The translations under genes were made by a program, and so were the position numbers. The notes under the pieces were generated by a model that worked only from the letters and a program-made list of their open reading frames with translations, did not search any database and was not told the origin of the DNA. DNA of 64,000 nt from an uncultured Gammaproteobacteria bacterium (GTDB lineage Bacteria > Pseudomonadota > Gammaproteobacteria > Eutrophobiales > Eutrophobiaceae): NCBI GenBank assembly GCA_951812995.1, contig CATOTD010000004.1:124001-188000 (forward strand). The letters run 5' to 3'. This document shows positions 27,901 to 39,100 of this stretch, one piece after another. Each line of letters starts with the position of its first letter. The stretch's first letter is position 1.

Positions 27901-28830
27901 ATGAAAGACAATACCATATCCACATTTGAGTTATTTCGCCAGTTTCCGGATGCTGAAGCCGCTAGATTGTATTTTGAGGGACAACGCTGGAGAGATTACA
28001 TATCCTGTCCTCATTGTGGGGAATTTAAGCGTATTACCCCGCGCAAAGGAAAGCGGACAGGATATTACTTATGCCGGGACTGTAAGAGTGAGTTTACGGT
28101 GAGAACCGGCACTATCTTTGAACGTTCTCATGTTCCACTACATAAATGGCTATATGCTATTTACTTAACTGTCACCTCGCGCAAGGGCATATCTAGCTTG
28201 CAGTTATCTAAACAAATCGGAGTAACTCAAAAGACCGCCTGGTTTATGCAGGCCCGCATTCGTGAAACCTGTAACGATAATACAGATAATTTACTTTCTG
28301 GCATTGTTGAGATTGATGAGACCTATATCGGTGGGAAGGAACATAACAAACACAAACACAAGAAAGTCCGCGCAGGCCGTGGCGTAGCTGGCAAGCAGGT
28401 AGTGGTCGGAATGCGTGAGCGCGGTGGCCGCACAAGGGCTAAGCCTATCCCATCAACTGATATACCGACCCTGCACAAAGAGATTGGCTGTTCAGTGGAA
28501 TATGGGGCCACCATTTACACAGATGAACACAGGTCATATCAGCATTTACAGTCTGCTTATCAGCATGGTACGGTAACCCATAGTGCGGGAGAATATGTGG
28601 GTTCAAACAACATTCATACCAATAGCATTGAAAGTGTCTGGGCTTTACTCAAACGCGGTCTGTATGGGGTATGGCATCATGCCAGCACTAAACACTTACA
28701 TCGCTATGTGAACGAAGTGACTTTTAGACTGAATAACGGACCATGTAAGTTACCAACCAATCAACGTATAGAATCACTTATAAGCAACGCGATAGGTAAA
28801 CGGATTACCTATCGCGAGGTGCTAGCATGA
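27901..28830 (+). CDS. IS1595-family transposase, copy 2
   Basis: 309 residues, intact, with the N-terminal zinc ribbon and the catalytic core motifs EIDETYIGG and YTDEHRSY. It has His in GVWHHAS (Pro in copy 1) and Thr in RIRETC (Ser in copy 1). It is the best candidate for the active copy in this window. CGGAGGGG lies upstream of the ATG. Confidence 0.94.
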   Translation: MKDNTISTFELFRQFPDAEAARLYFEGQRWRDYISCPHCGEFKRITPRKGKRTGYYLCRDCKSEFTVRTGTIFERSHVPLHKWLYAIYLTVTSRKGISSLQLSKQIGVTQKTAWFMQARIRETCNDNTDNLLSGIVEIDETYIGGKEHNKHKHKKVRAGRGVAGKQVVVGMRERGGRTRAKPIPSTDIPTLHKEIGCSVEYGATIYTDEHRSYQHLQSAYQHGTVTHSAGEYVGSNNIHTNSIESVWALLKRGLYGVWHHASTKHLHRYVNEVTFRLNNGPCKLPTNQRIESLISNAIGKRITYREVLA

Positions 28831-28870
28831 GCAAAGCAATGGAAATAGAATGCGGATATACAGGACGATA

Positions 28871-29152
28871 ATGAGAGCAGGTTACATCAAAGACTATATA
28901 AGTGGTGAAGAAGTAAAAGCTACGCCAGAAGAAGTAGAAGCAGTACAAGTCTTTTCCGAAACACTTGTCGAAGATTACGGATACCCCAAAGAACAATTAC
29001 AAACACGACCACAGTGGCGTGTAAAAGTAAGGCCATCTGATACCAAAAAAGAGTATCCGCTTGATATTGCAGTATTCAACAAAGATAAAAAACCGATAAA
29101 AACCTTTTTATTGTCGTTGCGTGCAAACGAAAGACAAGAAAAGATGGTTTAA
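28871..29152 (+). CDS. HsdR N-terminal-like passenger ORF, copy 2 (frameshifted)
   Basis: Identical in layout to copy 1 (one residue differs, MRAG for MREG). It has the same A6 and T5 runs and the same premature end, with FIVVACKRKTRKDG in another frame. Alternative start 28850. Confidence 0.65.
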   Translation: MRAGYIKDYISGEEVKATPEEVEAVQVFSETLVEDYGYPKEQLQTRPQWRVKVRPSDTKKEYPLDIAVFNKDKKPIKTFLLSLRANERQEKMV

Positions 29153-29295
29153 CCCAAAATGGAGTGCAATTGAAAAATTGCATAAGGTAACAGGTGAGCA
29201 TGGTGAGCTTGTTACTTGAAAAAACTAACAAATCATTGTGTTTGTATTTTGTAGTGAAGTTGGAGTCAAGTATATAATTCCCAAATATTTTATGT

Positions 29296-29446
29296 ACCCC
29301 GCCACACCCGACTCGATCCCGCCCCGGCCCGACCAAACCCGACCAAGTCTGACCCAACCCGACCACGCTTGACTCTACCCGACCCGAGACTCAACCTCGC
29401 TTGACTCCGACCAACCCACACCTCGCCCAGTCCCGCTCAACCCCGG
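29296..29446. repeat. C-rich pentamer tract T3
   Basis: About 150 bp of degenerate CCGAC/CTGAC/CCAAC units, C-rich on plus. It begins 13 bp after the right end of IS1595 copy 2 and stops about 10 bp before the rsmA stop (29457). The left-edge GAGACC motif is not present; the IS insertion may have cut it off. Confidence 0.7.
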
Positions 29447-29456
29447 TGTTATCGTA

Positions 29457-30263
29457 TCAGTTCGATAGCATATTGGTTTGCAACTGGTGGTAACAATTTG
29501 CCAGTTTTACAAAATCTGCAATGTTTAAGTTTTCCGCGCGACTTTCTGCATTGATGCCGATTCTTTCAATAGTTACCGTGGCAATGTGTTTTTTCAGCGC
29601 ATTACGTATTGTTTTTCGACGTTGTGAAAATGCTGCTTTAACGATTACTTTGAGACTATCATGATCTAACAATTCATAACGAGGATGATGCAAAGGTGTT
29701 AATCTAACCAGGGCCGAATCAACCTTCGGACTTGGTGTAAAGGCCTCGGGCTTTATCACAAACATCAAGTCAACGTCAAAATAGTATTGCAACATGATAG
29801 AGAGGCGACCATATTGCTTACTACCGCTAGATGCAGAAATCCGCTCGGCGACTTCTTTTTGCAACATAAGCATCATATCCTTAATACAATCTCTATATGT
29901 TAGGAGATGAAACAGAACCGGGGTGCTGATGTTATAAGGCAGGTTTCCAACAATCCGCAAATCGTTATGTTGCAAAGAGTCAAACCTGAACTTTAACACA
30001 TCTGCCTGATGGATTAGCAAGCGGTTGTCGTGACGCTGGTTTTCGCTTAAAGCAACGATCAGATCCTGGTCAATTTCAATGGCTTCTAACCTCGCGACAC
30101 AATTTAGAATAGGCTTTGTCAGTGCGCCTTTACCAGGACCAATCTCTATGATGTGATCGGTTTTTTGTGGCTTAATAACATCAACAATGCGTTGAATTAT
30201 TAAAGGGTCGTGTAAGAAATTCTGACCAAACCGTTTTCTCGCACGATGGTTGTCAGAATACAT
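29457..30263 (-). CDS. rsmA: 16S rRNA dimethyladenosine transferase
   Basis: A 268-residue SAM-dependent methyltransferase (KsgA) that dimethylates A1518 and A1519 of 16S rRNA during 30S maturation. Motifs: RKRFGQNFL at the N-terminus, EIGPGKGALT for SAM, the catalytic NLPYNIS, and FSQRRKTIRNALK near the C-terminus. Length matches E. coli RsmA (273). It is the last gene of lptD-surA-pdxA-rsmA; apaG and apaH, which follow in enterobacteria, are missing. The stop is followed by tract T3. Confidence 0.96.
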   Translation of the reverse strand: MYSDNHRARKRFGQNFLHDPLIIQRIVDVIKPQKTDHIIEIGPGKGALTKPILNCVARLEAIEIDQDLIVALSENQRHDNRLLIHQADVLKFRFDSLQHNDLRIVGNLPYNISTPVLFHLLTYRDCIKDMMLMLQKEVAERISASSGSKQYGRLSIMLQYYFDVDLMFVIKPEAFTPSPKVDSALVRLTPLHHPRYELLDHDSLKVIVKAAFSQRRKTIRNALKKHIATVTIERIGINAESRAENLNIADFVKLANCYHQLQTNMLSN

Positions 30264-30282
30264 TGGCCGTCCTTAAGTTGTG

Positions 30283-31287
30283 TTAATGCGCAAGTTGCTG
30301 TTGCGCCAGCGCATTGGCCATGGCGATGGCTGCCACCAGGCTCGCGCCATCAGCTTGCCCCGTGCCGGCAAGTTCCAATGCAGTACCATGGTCTACAGAC
30401 GTTCTAATTATGGGTAGCCCCAGCGTAATATTAACAGCATCTCCGAAACCGAATGCTTTAAGTACAGGTAGTCCCTGATCATGATACATGCAAATAAATA
30501 CATCCGTCTGTTTTCGTATTTCAAGTCTAAAGGCTGTGTCGGCTGGTATAGGACCGACTACTGCATGACCGTTTTTTACGAAATCATTAACGACGGGTGA
30601 GATAATATTCATCTCTTCTAATCCGAGGTGGCCGCTTTCTCCAGCATGAGGGTTTAAGCCGCAAACCGTAAGCCTGGGATTTTTGATTCCAAAACGTTTT
30701 TGCATTTCAGCAATAACGATAGCGAGTGTTGTTGCTACCCGTTCAGATGTTATCGCATCTGGCACATCACGCAATGGCAAGTGCGTTGTCACTAACGCAA
30801 CACGTAATCCTGAACTGACAAGTAACATGACTGGTGCGGCCCTACCGCATTGATTGGCGAAATATTCAGTATGACCGCTGAACGCAATGCCAGCATCATT
30901 AATGACGGATTTTTGTAATGGTGTTGTAACAATAGCAGCGTAGTTTTTTAACAAGCATTCGCGAGCTGCTATATCCAGCATCTCAATGACATAGGGGGCG
31001 TTACGCACATCAAGTTTGCCCGGGACTACGGCGGTTCTTAAATTAACCGGAATGACGTTTAAGGTATGGTCAATAGATAGGCTTGATGGCTTGCGAGGAT
31101 TGGACACAAGCGAGATATTCAAAGGTAGCGATAAAAGTGCTGCGCGCGCCTGTAGCAAATTCGGATCACCTGCTATCGTCAAGTCGTAATCGTGAGTGCA
31201 TTGGGCCAGCTTGATTATTAAATCGGGGCCTATGCCAGCAGGTTCGCCCGCCGTCACTAAAATACGTGGTTTTTCTTCATGACTCAT
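30283..31287 (-). CDS. pdxA: 4-hydroxythreonine-4-phosphate dehydrogenase
   Basis: A 334-residue metal-dependent enzyme of pyridoxal phosphate synthesis. Motifs: TAGEPAGIGPDL at the start, TTPLQKSVINDAG, GHTEYFA (metal His), GLNPHAGESGHLG (second His) and YHDQGLPVLK (third His), followed by VDHGTALELAG. ATG 31287 overlaps the surA stop by 11 bases, indicating coupling; ATG 31305 is possible but less likely. Length agrees with E. coli PdxA (329). Confidence 0.95.
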   Translation of the reverse strand: MSHEEKPRILVTAGEPAGIGPDLIIKLAQCTHDYDLTIAGDPNLLQARAALLSLPLNISLVSNPRKPSSLSIDHTLNVIPVNLRTAVVPGKLDVRNAPYVIEMLDIAARECLLKNYAAIVTTPLQKSVINDAGIAFSGHTEYFANQCGRAAPVMLLVSSGLRVALVTTHLPLRDVPDAITSERVATTLAIVIAEMQKRFGIKNPRLTVCGLNPHAGESGHLGLEEMNIISPVVNDFVKNGHAVVGPIPADTAFRLEIRKQTDVFICMYHDQGLPVLKAFGFGDAVNITLGLPIIRTSVDHGTALELAGTGQADGASLVAAIAMANALAQQQLAH

Positions 31288-32587
31288 CGAGACGATATTC
31301 GACATAGGCCTCGTCTTGAAGCCTTAGCGTCCAATTTTGGATATATTCTTCGATTTTTCTATTTCTAATCAAGGCCCTGGCATTAGCGCGCTTAACCGAC
31401 TCAGAATTATCGAAGTCGCGCCGCTCAAGTACTTCAACAATATGCCAACCATAATCGGTTTTGAATGGTTCGCTTACTTTCCTTAGCGGCATACTGTCCA
31501 TCACTTTTTGAAACTCAGGGACTAGCGTACCTGGTGTAACCCAGCCTAGATCACCGCCTTCAATTGCGCTGACCGGATCATCAGAGTTGCCTTTCGCTAA
31601 CAACGCAAAATCATCGCCGTTTTCAATACGCATCTTTAATTTTTGTGCTTTTTCAAATGCTTGTTCATCAGTAGTCAAGTTGTCTTGTTTTATGAGGATG
31701 TGTCGTGCGCGCGATTGTTGGATAATATTTACCTCGTCATTTCTAATATCGACAATTTTTATGATATGAAACCCGCTAGGACTTTTTATCAGCGCACTGA
31801 TATCGCCTTTTTTCATATCTGGAATATAATCCACAAATAATGACGGGACATCTTCCAGTTTACGCCAGCCTAAATCGCCGCCGTTTTCAGCATTAGCCCC
31901 ATCAGAAACAGCCGCCGCTGTGTTGGAAAAATCCGCACCTGTTAAAAGATCGTCTCGAATTTGTATTGCAATGCGCCGTTTTTGTGCCACTTCTTCAGTG
32001 GCGGTCGTTGCCGATACGGCTAATAATATGTGCGCGATCTTGATCTCATTTTGTGGTGTTTCCTGAAATTTTTGATTCGCCAGAAAATTATCAATTTCTT
32101 TTTCCGTCACAACAATACGTGCCCCTATCTCGCGCCTACGCAATTGGCTTAATGTTATTTCGTCACGAATATCTTCGCGAAATTGTTCGTAGTTATAACC
32201 ATCTTGCTCAAGAATCTCTCGAAACTGCGTTAATGGCACTTTATTTTCTGCGGCAATATTAGTAAGCGTGCGGTTCAGTATTTCGTCATCTATCGTGACC
32301 CCCGATTTTTCAGCAATTTGTAATTGGATACGATTTTGGACGAGACTATCAAGTACTTGGTGTTCAAGAATTGCAGGCGGCGGCAATGGCGAACCTTGCT
32401 GTTGCATTTGACCGCGCACGGCGCGTATCTTTGATTCCAGCTCGCTTTGCATGATCACATCTTCATTGACCACTGCGACAATGCGATCAACAGGTACATA
32501 GGCCTGCGCTTGTATCGGCATTAAAAATAATGTCATCAATCCCAACATTAAATGCGAGGGCTTTATCTGGATAAATCTAAAATTCAT
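31277..32587 (-). CDS. surA: periplasmic chaperone and peptidyl-prolyl isomerase SurA
   Basis: A 436-residue periplasmic protein that escorts outer-membrane proteins, including LptD, to the BAM complex. It has a signal peptide (to about residue 29, QAQA), the chaperone N-domain starting VDRIVAVVNEDVI, and two parvulin-type rotamase domains (about 175-280 and 290-390, each with GGDLGW near its middle). A C-terminal helix completes the chaperone core. The start overlaps the end of lptD by 11 bases. Confidence 0.96.
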   Translation of the reverse strand: MNFRFIQIKPSHLMLGLMTLFLMPIQAQAYVPVDRIVAVVNEDVIMQSELESKIRAVRGQMQQQGSPLPPPAILEHQVLDSLVQNRIQLQIAEKSGVTIDDEILNRTLTNIAAENKVPLTQFREILEQDGYNYEQFREDIRDEITLSQLRRREIGARIVVTEKEIDNFLANQKFQETPQNEIKIAHILLAVSATTATEEVAQKRRIAIQIRDDLLTGADFSNTAAAVSDGANAENGGDLGWRKLEDVPSLFVDYIPDMKKGDISALIKSPSGFHIIKIVDIRNDEVNIIQQSRARHILIKQDNLTTDEQAFEKAQKLKMRIENGDDFALLAKGNSDDPVSAIEGGDLGWVTPGTLVPEFQKVMDSMPLRKVSEPFKTDYGWHIVEVLERRDFDNSESVKRANARALIRNRKIEEYIQNWTLRLQDEAYVEYRLDES

Positions 32588-34829
32588 TTTGATAACCGGG
32601 GATCTGTTGTTTAAGAAAGCCTACTGTCTTTCTACCTATGCTGGCCACCCCTTTTAATTCCATTTGTAAAAATAGGCCTGTATCAAATTCACCATTAATA
32701 CTTGTCAGGAAGCGCCTTGCGACAGCACGGAAACTCCAACAACAGTGCTCATATTCGATGCCACCAAATAATTCCAATGATCGTCCTTGAGGTATGGCAT
32801 AGTTCCAGCGACCAACAACACTCCAGTTGCGCCCGAATGGCCAGCGCAAAGAGATGTCGCTTTGTTCTATACTGCCGACATCACGTATCATTCGATATGA
32901 GAAATTCAAAATCTTTCCAGCTCCTGGTCTATATATTGCACGCGCTGTTAATCTTTCTGTATGTTGCGTGTTATTGGGGTTCCATTGAATATTGCCGCTA
33001 ATATTCCAATGATCTATCAGTGTCGTTTTAGCGCTGGCAACAAATGCTGAACTGCCTTCGTCACGAATAGCTCTGCCTGGTAGCGTTACTTTACGGTCCC
33101 GTAGAAAAAACTTCTGACCAAGGCTGATCTGACCTACATTTTTACCCGTAGTCTGATTTATCAGCCGCGATGTGAGTGCCAAAGTTATCTGGTTTGCATC
33201 TCCCATTCGGTCGGTGCCACTGAATCTATTTTCATAAAACAGCGAAGAAAATGAAAACGTATATTGTCCCGTGTCAAAAACAGGCAAGTCGTCCTGTTTG
33301 TCATTGGGAATAAATAAATAGTATAAACGAGGCTCAAGTGTTTGCATAAAATCTGTTTTAAGTAAACGGGTATTGCGTTCAAAAAAGATACCGCTGTCCA
33401 AACTAAAAATCGGGAGCACTCGATTAGGACTGGATTTAAATAATATATTGTCCTCCAGGGAATACTGCGTGTAATTAAAGCCAAGTTTTGGTTTTATGAA
33501 AGCCGCTTTTGTCGTCATTGGGAAACTGACATACGGTTTCAAGTCCAGGCGCAAGCCGTTGACGCTGTTATTGGTCTGGATACCATTGCTGATAACAATA
33601 TTATCCCCTCTATCAAAATACACAGCCTCACCTTTTAATCCATAATTAAGCGCGTTATTTTTTTTAGGGCGATGGTAGTTGAAAACAATTTGTGGCAGGC
33701 GTTTATAGGGTCTGGATGTTGCTGGAATGCTACGGTCTACAGTTTGAAAATTTTGCACTCGGGCTAATATATTCCAGTTAGTGCCAGCATAGCTAAAATC
33801 CAGCCGTTGTTCCAAAAAAGAGGTGCTGGCGGCACTGAGTTGACTACCAAAATCTTCAAAATAAAACTTGTCTGAAACTCGGCTATAGGTGGCAAAAATA
33901 TTTCCAGTACCCGCAAAGCGTTGGCTAAGTTTTAAGTCAATAAAATTTCTGTGCTTGCCATCTCTCGCATTATCGCCGGGTAAATACTCAATGTTAATTT
34001 CTCCCTGGCCACGGGTATGTAAGTAACGATATTCACCTATCGCCATTACCCCACTATCGGTCAAAAAGCGTGGTGTCAGCGTGGCATCTCTCGCGGGGCT
34101 AATATTCCAATAATAAGGTGTTCGAAATTCAAATCCGTTTCTGCTGGTCGTGCCATAAGCTGGCGTTAGAAACCCAGATTTACGTGCCTTGCTTAACGGA
34201 AACGATATATAAGGGGTGTAAAATACCGGAATATTTTTTATACGCAGGATCGCATGTCTTGCTTTGCCTTGGTTATTTTCATGGTCTAATGACAGACTAC
34301 TGGCTATAAATTGCCAAAATTGATTATCTGGATCGCAGGTTGTGTAATCTGTTTTTTCCATGTCGGTGCGCGTGCCGATATCCAGCACCATCGTTTCCGC
34401 TGTACCTCTGCCGCGGCTTTCTTTTAAGATATAATTGGCGGTAGAAAGATTGCCAACGCCATTATCAAACTGTAGAAAAGCATCTTTACTTTTGAGAAAC
34501 AAGTCCTCATCCCAATAGCTGACGTTACCCACCAAATTGGCTGTGTCGTCAGATGCATTATATTCAATCCTATCGGCTGTTGCTTGTTGGCGGTTACGCG
34601 CCATTTCTGCACGGCCCATGAGTGTTGAGTAGCCATCTTCAATCAGGTCAACTTCATCGGCTTTCATGAAGATGTCGTCTTCAGTCAACGTTGCATCAAT
34701 ATGGGGCCTATCGGGTATATTGAGTGGGCAGATTAAGGATGTATACTCACTACCGAGCTCCGCCGCAAAGGCGGTTGCTGTCAGTCCAAGTGATAGTATG
34801 CTACTACTTATTGCGAATAGTTTATTCAT
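32577..34829 (-). CDS. lptD: LPS-assembly outer-membrane protein LptD
   Basis: A 750-residue outer-membrane beta-barrel that inserts LPS into the outer leaflet with LptE. It has a signal peptide (to about residue 22), a periplasmic OstA/LptA-like beta-jellyroll (about 50-150), and the family block VFYTPYISFPL with RKSGFLTP at the barrel entry. The C-terminal half is strand-rich and contains YEHCCWSFR, the Cys pair used in inter-domain disulfides. E. coli LptD is 784. The gene ends in TAG, overlapping surA. The 179-bp region upstream faces the divergent efflux operon and should hold both promoters. Confidence 0.95.
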   Translation of the reverse strand: MNKLFAISSSILSLGLTATAFAAELGSEYTSLICPLNIPDRPHIDATLTEDDIFMKADEVDLIEDGYSTLMGRAEMARNRQQATADRIEYNASDDTANLVGNVSYWDEDLFLKSKDAFLQFDNGVGNLSTANYILKESRGRGTAETMVLDIGTRTDMEKTDYTTCDPDNQFWQFIASSLSLDHENNQGKARHAILRIKNIPVFYTPYISFPLSKARKSGFLTPAYGTTSRNGFEFRTPYYWNISPARDATLTPRFLTDSGVMAIGEYRYLHTRGQGEINIEYLPGDNARDGKHRNFIDLKLSQRFAGTGNIFATYSRVSDKFYFEDFGSQLSAASTSFLEQRLDFSYAGTNWNILARVQNFQTVDRSIPATSRPYKRLPQIVFNYHRPKKNNALNYGLKGEAVYFDRGDNIVISNGIQTNNSVNGLRLDLKPYVSFPMTTKAAFIKPKLGFNYTQYSLEDNILFKSSPNRVLPIFSLDSGIFFERNTRLLKTDFMQTLEPRLYYLFIPNDKQDDLPVFDTGQYTFSFSSLFYENRFSGTDRMGDANQITLALTSRLINQTTGKNVGQISLGQKFFLRDRKVTLPGRAIRDEGSSAFVASAKTTLIDHWNISGNIQWNPNNTQHTERLTARAIYRPGAGKILNFSYRMIRDVGSIEQSDISLRWPFGRNWSVVGRWNYAIPQGRSLELFGGIEYEHCCWSFRAVARRFLTSINGEFDTGLFLQMELKGVASIGRKTVGFLKQQIPGYQNEF

Positions 34830-35008
34830 GCGAATAGTTTGTTCAAAAGAGGCCTTAATTTTATTGTGTGCATTTATAGCGCGTATGTCTTATTTTATAC
34901 CGTCTAAAATCGCATACAATGGATTCATCTTCAAATTTTTTCAATATCTATTGTCAAACACTTGATTACAGGCAAAATTAAACGCATACATACACCCATT
35001 ATAATCTG

Positions 35009-36145
35009 ATGAGAATATTATTCATAAGTCTTGTTTCAATGCTGGTTATGGCGGCCTTGTTTTGGACGAAACCCAATACCCATGCCGCACTCCAATCTTT
35101 GCCACCACCGGTGGTCAATATTGACGTCGTCAATCAGGTAGACATACAGCCGGTCACAGAAGTCATCGGAAAATTACAGCCGGCCCGCAAGGCGCGCCTC
35201 CATTTTCAGGTTTCTGGACAGGTCGAACAACGTATTGTAGAGGTGGGTCAATATGTTGCACAACATACCTTGATGCTCAGTATCGAAGCGGGCGACTTTG
35301 TTGATGCGGTGGAAGAATCAACGGCACTACTGGAGACTGAACGTGCTGCCATTGAGCGGGATTTACGTCTGCTGACATTGATACAACAAGAACGTGCGCT
35401 ACAGGAAGCAGAAGTCGCCAGGATAAAAAAATTGGGTCAGGACTCACTCGCATCAAAATCAATTTATGATCAGGCCCTACAATCTTTATATCGACAACAA
35501 GCAGATGAAGTACGCCTTAAGCACAGCGTTGACTCGGCGCGTTCTCGTTTAATGATAGAGCAGGCAAAGCTCAATAAAGCAAAGCGCAACCTAAAACGCA
35601 CAGCGTTGTTATCGCCATTTAATGGCACAATCAATAAAATTTACGTTGACGTTGGCGACTATGTCTCACCCGGCCAGGCTGCACTTGAAATAGTCCAGGT
35701 TGATGAGCTAGATTTAAGTCTGGAGATAACAGGTGCATCTGCATCGCAATTACAGTTGGGACAAACTATCAAAATAGTCGCCAATAGCAATGAGAGAGAA
35801 GGGCAGATCATTGCGCTTGCGGTAGATCCTGATGTTGCAACCAATACCCACGCATTAAAAATACGCTTGCCATCAGCCGACATATTGGCTGGACAATTAG
35901 CCGTTGCTCACCTACCCGGTTATTTCTACAAGGATGCCAATATTATTCCGATAAGCGCTATCTTGCATGAAGACGGACATGCCTACGTTTTTGAAGTCAT
36001 CGACAATCATGTCGTCAAAAAACCCATAACACTGGTTGAGCGCTATAAAGATATTCAAATCGTTGAGGGTATTGAATCTGGAAGCACGATCATCAGTAGA
36101 GATGTCTCTAGTCTTGCTGACGGTCAAACCGTAATGCTGCCGTAA
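35009..36145 (+). CDS. RND efflux membrane-fusion protein
   Basis: A 378-residue HlyD/AcrA-type periplasmic adaptor. An N-terminal signal or membrane anchor (about 1-27) is followed by the lipoyl half-motif GKLQPARKARLHFQVSGQV, a coiled-coil hairpin (about 95-190), the second lipoyl half around LLSPFNGTINKIY, and beta-barrel and membrane-proximal domains. It links the RND pump encoded 33 bp downstream to an outer-membrane channel that is not in the window. Substrates cannot be read from the sequence. Confidence 0.92.
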   Translation: MRILFISLVSMLVMAALFWTKPNTHAALQSLPPPVVNIDVVNQVDIQPVTEVIGKLQPARKARLHFQVSGQVEQRIVEVGQYVAQHTLMLSIEAGDFVDAVEESTALLETERAAIERDLRLLTLIQQERALQEAEVARIKKLGQDSLASKSIYDQALQSLYRQQADEVRLKHSVDSARSRLMIEQAKLNKAKRNLKRTALLSPFNGTINKIYVDVGDYVSPGQAALEIVQVDELDLSLEITGASASQLQLGQTIKIVANSNEREGQIIALAVDPDVATNTHALKIRLPSADILAGQLAVAHLPGYFYKDANIIPISAILHEDGHAYVFEVIDNHVVKKPITLVERYKDIQIVEGIESGSTIISRDVSSLADGQTVMLP

Positions 36146-36178
36146 AGTAGCACCATCTGCTTGCTTGCATAATTAGTC

Positions 36179-39100
36179 ATGTCGCCGATTGATTTTTCAC
36201 TAAAAAATCCACTCTTAGTCAACCTCAGCCTTTTGATTATTTTGATAATGGGTGTATTTGCCTGGCGTGGGTTGCCGCAGGAAATATTCCCCGTGACCGA
36301 TCTGGATTTAGTCAGTATAAAAACTATTTATGAAGGTGCCTCACCCGCAGAAGTTGAGCAACAAGTTACGCTACCCATAGAAACAGAGCTCGAAGACAGT
36401 CAGGATATTGATTATATTTCTTCAAACAGCAAGGAGGGCTTGTCAAGTATCTATATAAACTTAAAACCAGGTTCAAATGTGGATGATTTTATAGCGGATA
36501 CAAGGACCTTGCTGGATCGTGTGGATGACTTGCCTGATGAGGCTGAAGAGTCCGCGTTGAATCGTATCCGTACGCGATTTCCAGTGATAACGTTCACACT
36601 GTTTGGCAATCTTTCCAAAGACGATCTATACGAATATTCAGAAAAAGCCCGCAGAAAAATTCAGCAAATAGAAGGTGTTGCCAGCGTTGGCATGACTGGC
36701 GAGCGCGATTGGGAGATATGGGTTGAAATAGATCCACATGACTTGGCGGCACTCGGTATTCCGCTACAACAAGTTCATGCAGCCCTTAGAAATAACCTGC
36801 TTGATCAACCCGGGGGTTCGATAAAATCCAATGAAGGTGATATTCGTTTGCGCGGCAAAGGTGTAAAACCAGAACTTGAAAATATTGAACAGATAGTCTT
36901 GCGCACCAATGCGAATGGTGGTGAATTAAAGCTCGGTGATGTGGCTCGTGTTGTACGTCGCTTTGAAGAAGCAAACACCTACGCGCGTTTTAATGGTCAG
37001 CCGGCCGTGAATTTAACAGTGACAAAAACAGCAGAGGCCTCAACTATAAAGCTCTCTGAAGCAATCAGGGCACTGGCCGATGAACCGAGTGACGTGCTCC
37101 CCGCGAGCATCAATGCTGGATACCACACGGACTCCTCCATCTACGTCAAAACACGTCTGAATCTGGTGAAATCATCGGGCCTGGTTGGGTTGATTCTGGT
37201 GTTGCTTTCACTCTATCTATTATTAAATTTTCGGTTAGCGGCAATCACCGCATTTGGTATACCGGTATCCTTTTTATTCGCCGTTATTTTGCTCTATTAT
37301 TTTGATTACACCATCAACATGATCTCCTTGTTTGCATTTCTGATTGTGTTGGGCATGATTGTTGATGATGCGATTATTGTGACGGAAAATATTTATCGTC
37401 ATATAGAAACCGGCATGGCACCGATGGCGGCGGCCGCCTTGGGTGCAAGAGAAGTCTTCTGGCCCGTGCTTGTTTCTACATTGACAACGATCGCGGCATT
37501 CTTGCCCATGTTTGCCATTGGCGGCGTATTAGGTGCGTTTATAAAGGTCATTCCGGTGGTCGTTTGTTGTGCGTTGCTAGGGTCGTTGATTGAAGCCTTT
37601 ATTGTGTTGCCTGCACATGCAAGCCACCTGCTTAAACTTGAAAAAAAGAAACCGCGTCTCAACTGGACTCGGATCTTAAACAAGTACGGACGTGTATTGC
37701 ATTGGTCGGCGTTAAACCGTTACTTTGTCGCAACCTTAAGTGTTTGTGTGCTCGCGATAAGCCTGGTCTATGCCAGTACACGTCTCCCATTTCAACTATT
37801 TGGAGAAGTCGAAGTGGGTCAGTTTTTTATCAACATAGAAACGCCGAATACTTACAGTCTTGAAGACACGCTTGATTTAGCCGTGCACCTAGAAGAACGT
37901 TTGCAGAACATCATGACAGAAGATGAAGTATTGACCTTATTAACGAATGTCGGTGTCAGTGTCATTGATCCAAACCGTAGTAAAACAGGCAGTAATATCT
38001 TGCAGTTTGTTGTTGATCTGCAAAAATCCATGGCAACGGGTTTTATTGAAAAATGGGTGACACCGATCGTCAGTTTTGATTTTAATATGAGCGGCAAGCG
38101 CACGCGCAGTGCCGATCAGATCATAAATGCAATCAGGCAAGATCTATTACAAGTCCCCGGCATTGATCGGTTGAGCATCTTAAAACCTAATGCGGGTCCG
38201 GCCGGAGACGATATTGAGTTAGGCATAGTCGGTACCGATCTTGCAATCTTGCATAAAACGGCGATAGCGATCAGTGATTATATGAAACGTATGCCGGGCG
38301 TGAGCGATGTGGTGCATGATCAAGAGCCTGGCAAGCTGGAGTATAAATATCAATTAAACGCTCGCGGCAAGCGACTTGGTTTAACGCAAAATGAATTAGC
38401 CAATGCGGTACGTGGTTATCTTGGCAATGAATTAGTACACGTCACTTGGGAAGACAAACGCTTACCGGTGCGTGTTATCTATCCAGAATCCATGCGCGAA
38501 CAATCAACCAGCCTTGGCAACCTGCCCATCATTCTTGCGACCGGGCAAACTGTTTATCTGAGCGATGTGGCCGACATCAGCATCGGTCGTGGTTTGAACC
38601 AAATCCGTCGACGTGATGCCGAGCGCATGGCAAAGATTACGGCCGATGTTGATGCGTCTGTCACCACACCGGGTGCCGTCACGCAACAAATCGACGCGAT
38701 GTTTGGTCAGGCCGTACCAGATAAACCGTATTCATTACTCTATCTGGGTGAAAAAAAACAAGCGGCCGATTCGTTTACAGGCATGTACCAGGCATTAGTG
38801 ATTGCGCTGGCCGTTATTTTCTTTATGTTGACGGCGTTATTTAAGTCATTGGTTGATCCATTAGTCGTCATGTTTGCTATTCCATTCGGGTTCATTGGCG
38901 TGGTTATTGGACATGCCGCGTTTGGTTACAATATGCAGTTTCTATCGATTGTCGGCATGTTGGCCTTGTCCGGCATTATTGTAAACGACTCGCTTATTCT
39001 GATTGATTTTATCAAACGCTTGCGAAGTGAGGGAAATGATAGAATTACGGCGATTGTCGAGGCGGGGAAGGTGCGTGCCAGACCCATCATATTAACGACC

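Larger units (their letters stand above)
27836..29282 (+). mobile_element. IS1595-family element, copy 2, with 8-bp target duplication
   Basis: 1447 bp, with inverted repeats GGGAATTATATACTTTACTCC and GGGAATTATATACTTGACTCC. The 8-bp direct repeat AAATATTT flanks it (27828-27835 and 29283-29290). The right duplication is followed directly by C-rich tract T3. Structure and genes are as in copy 1. Confidence 0.94.
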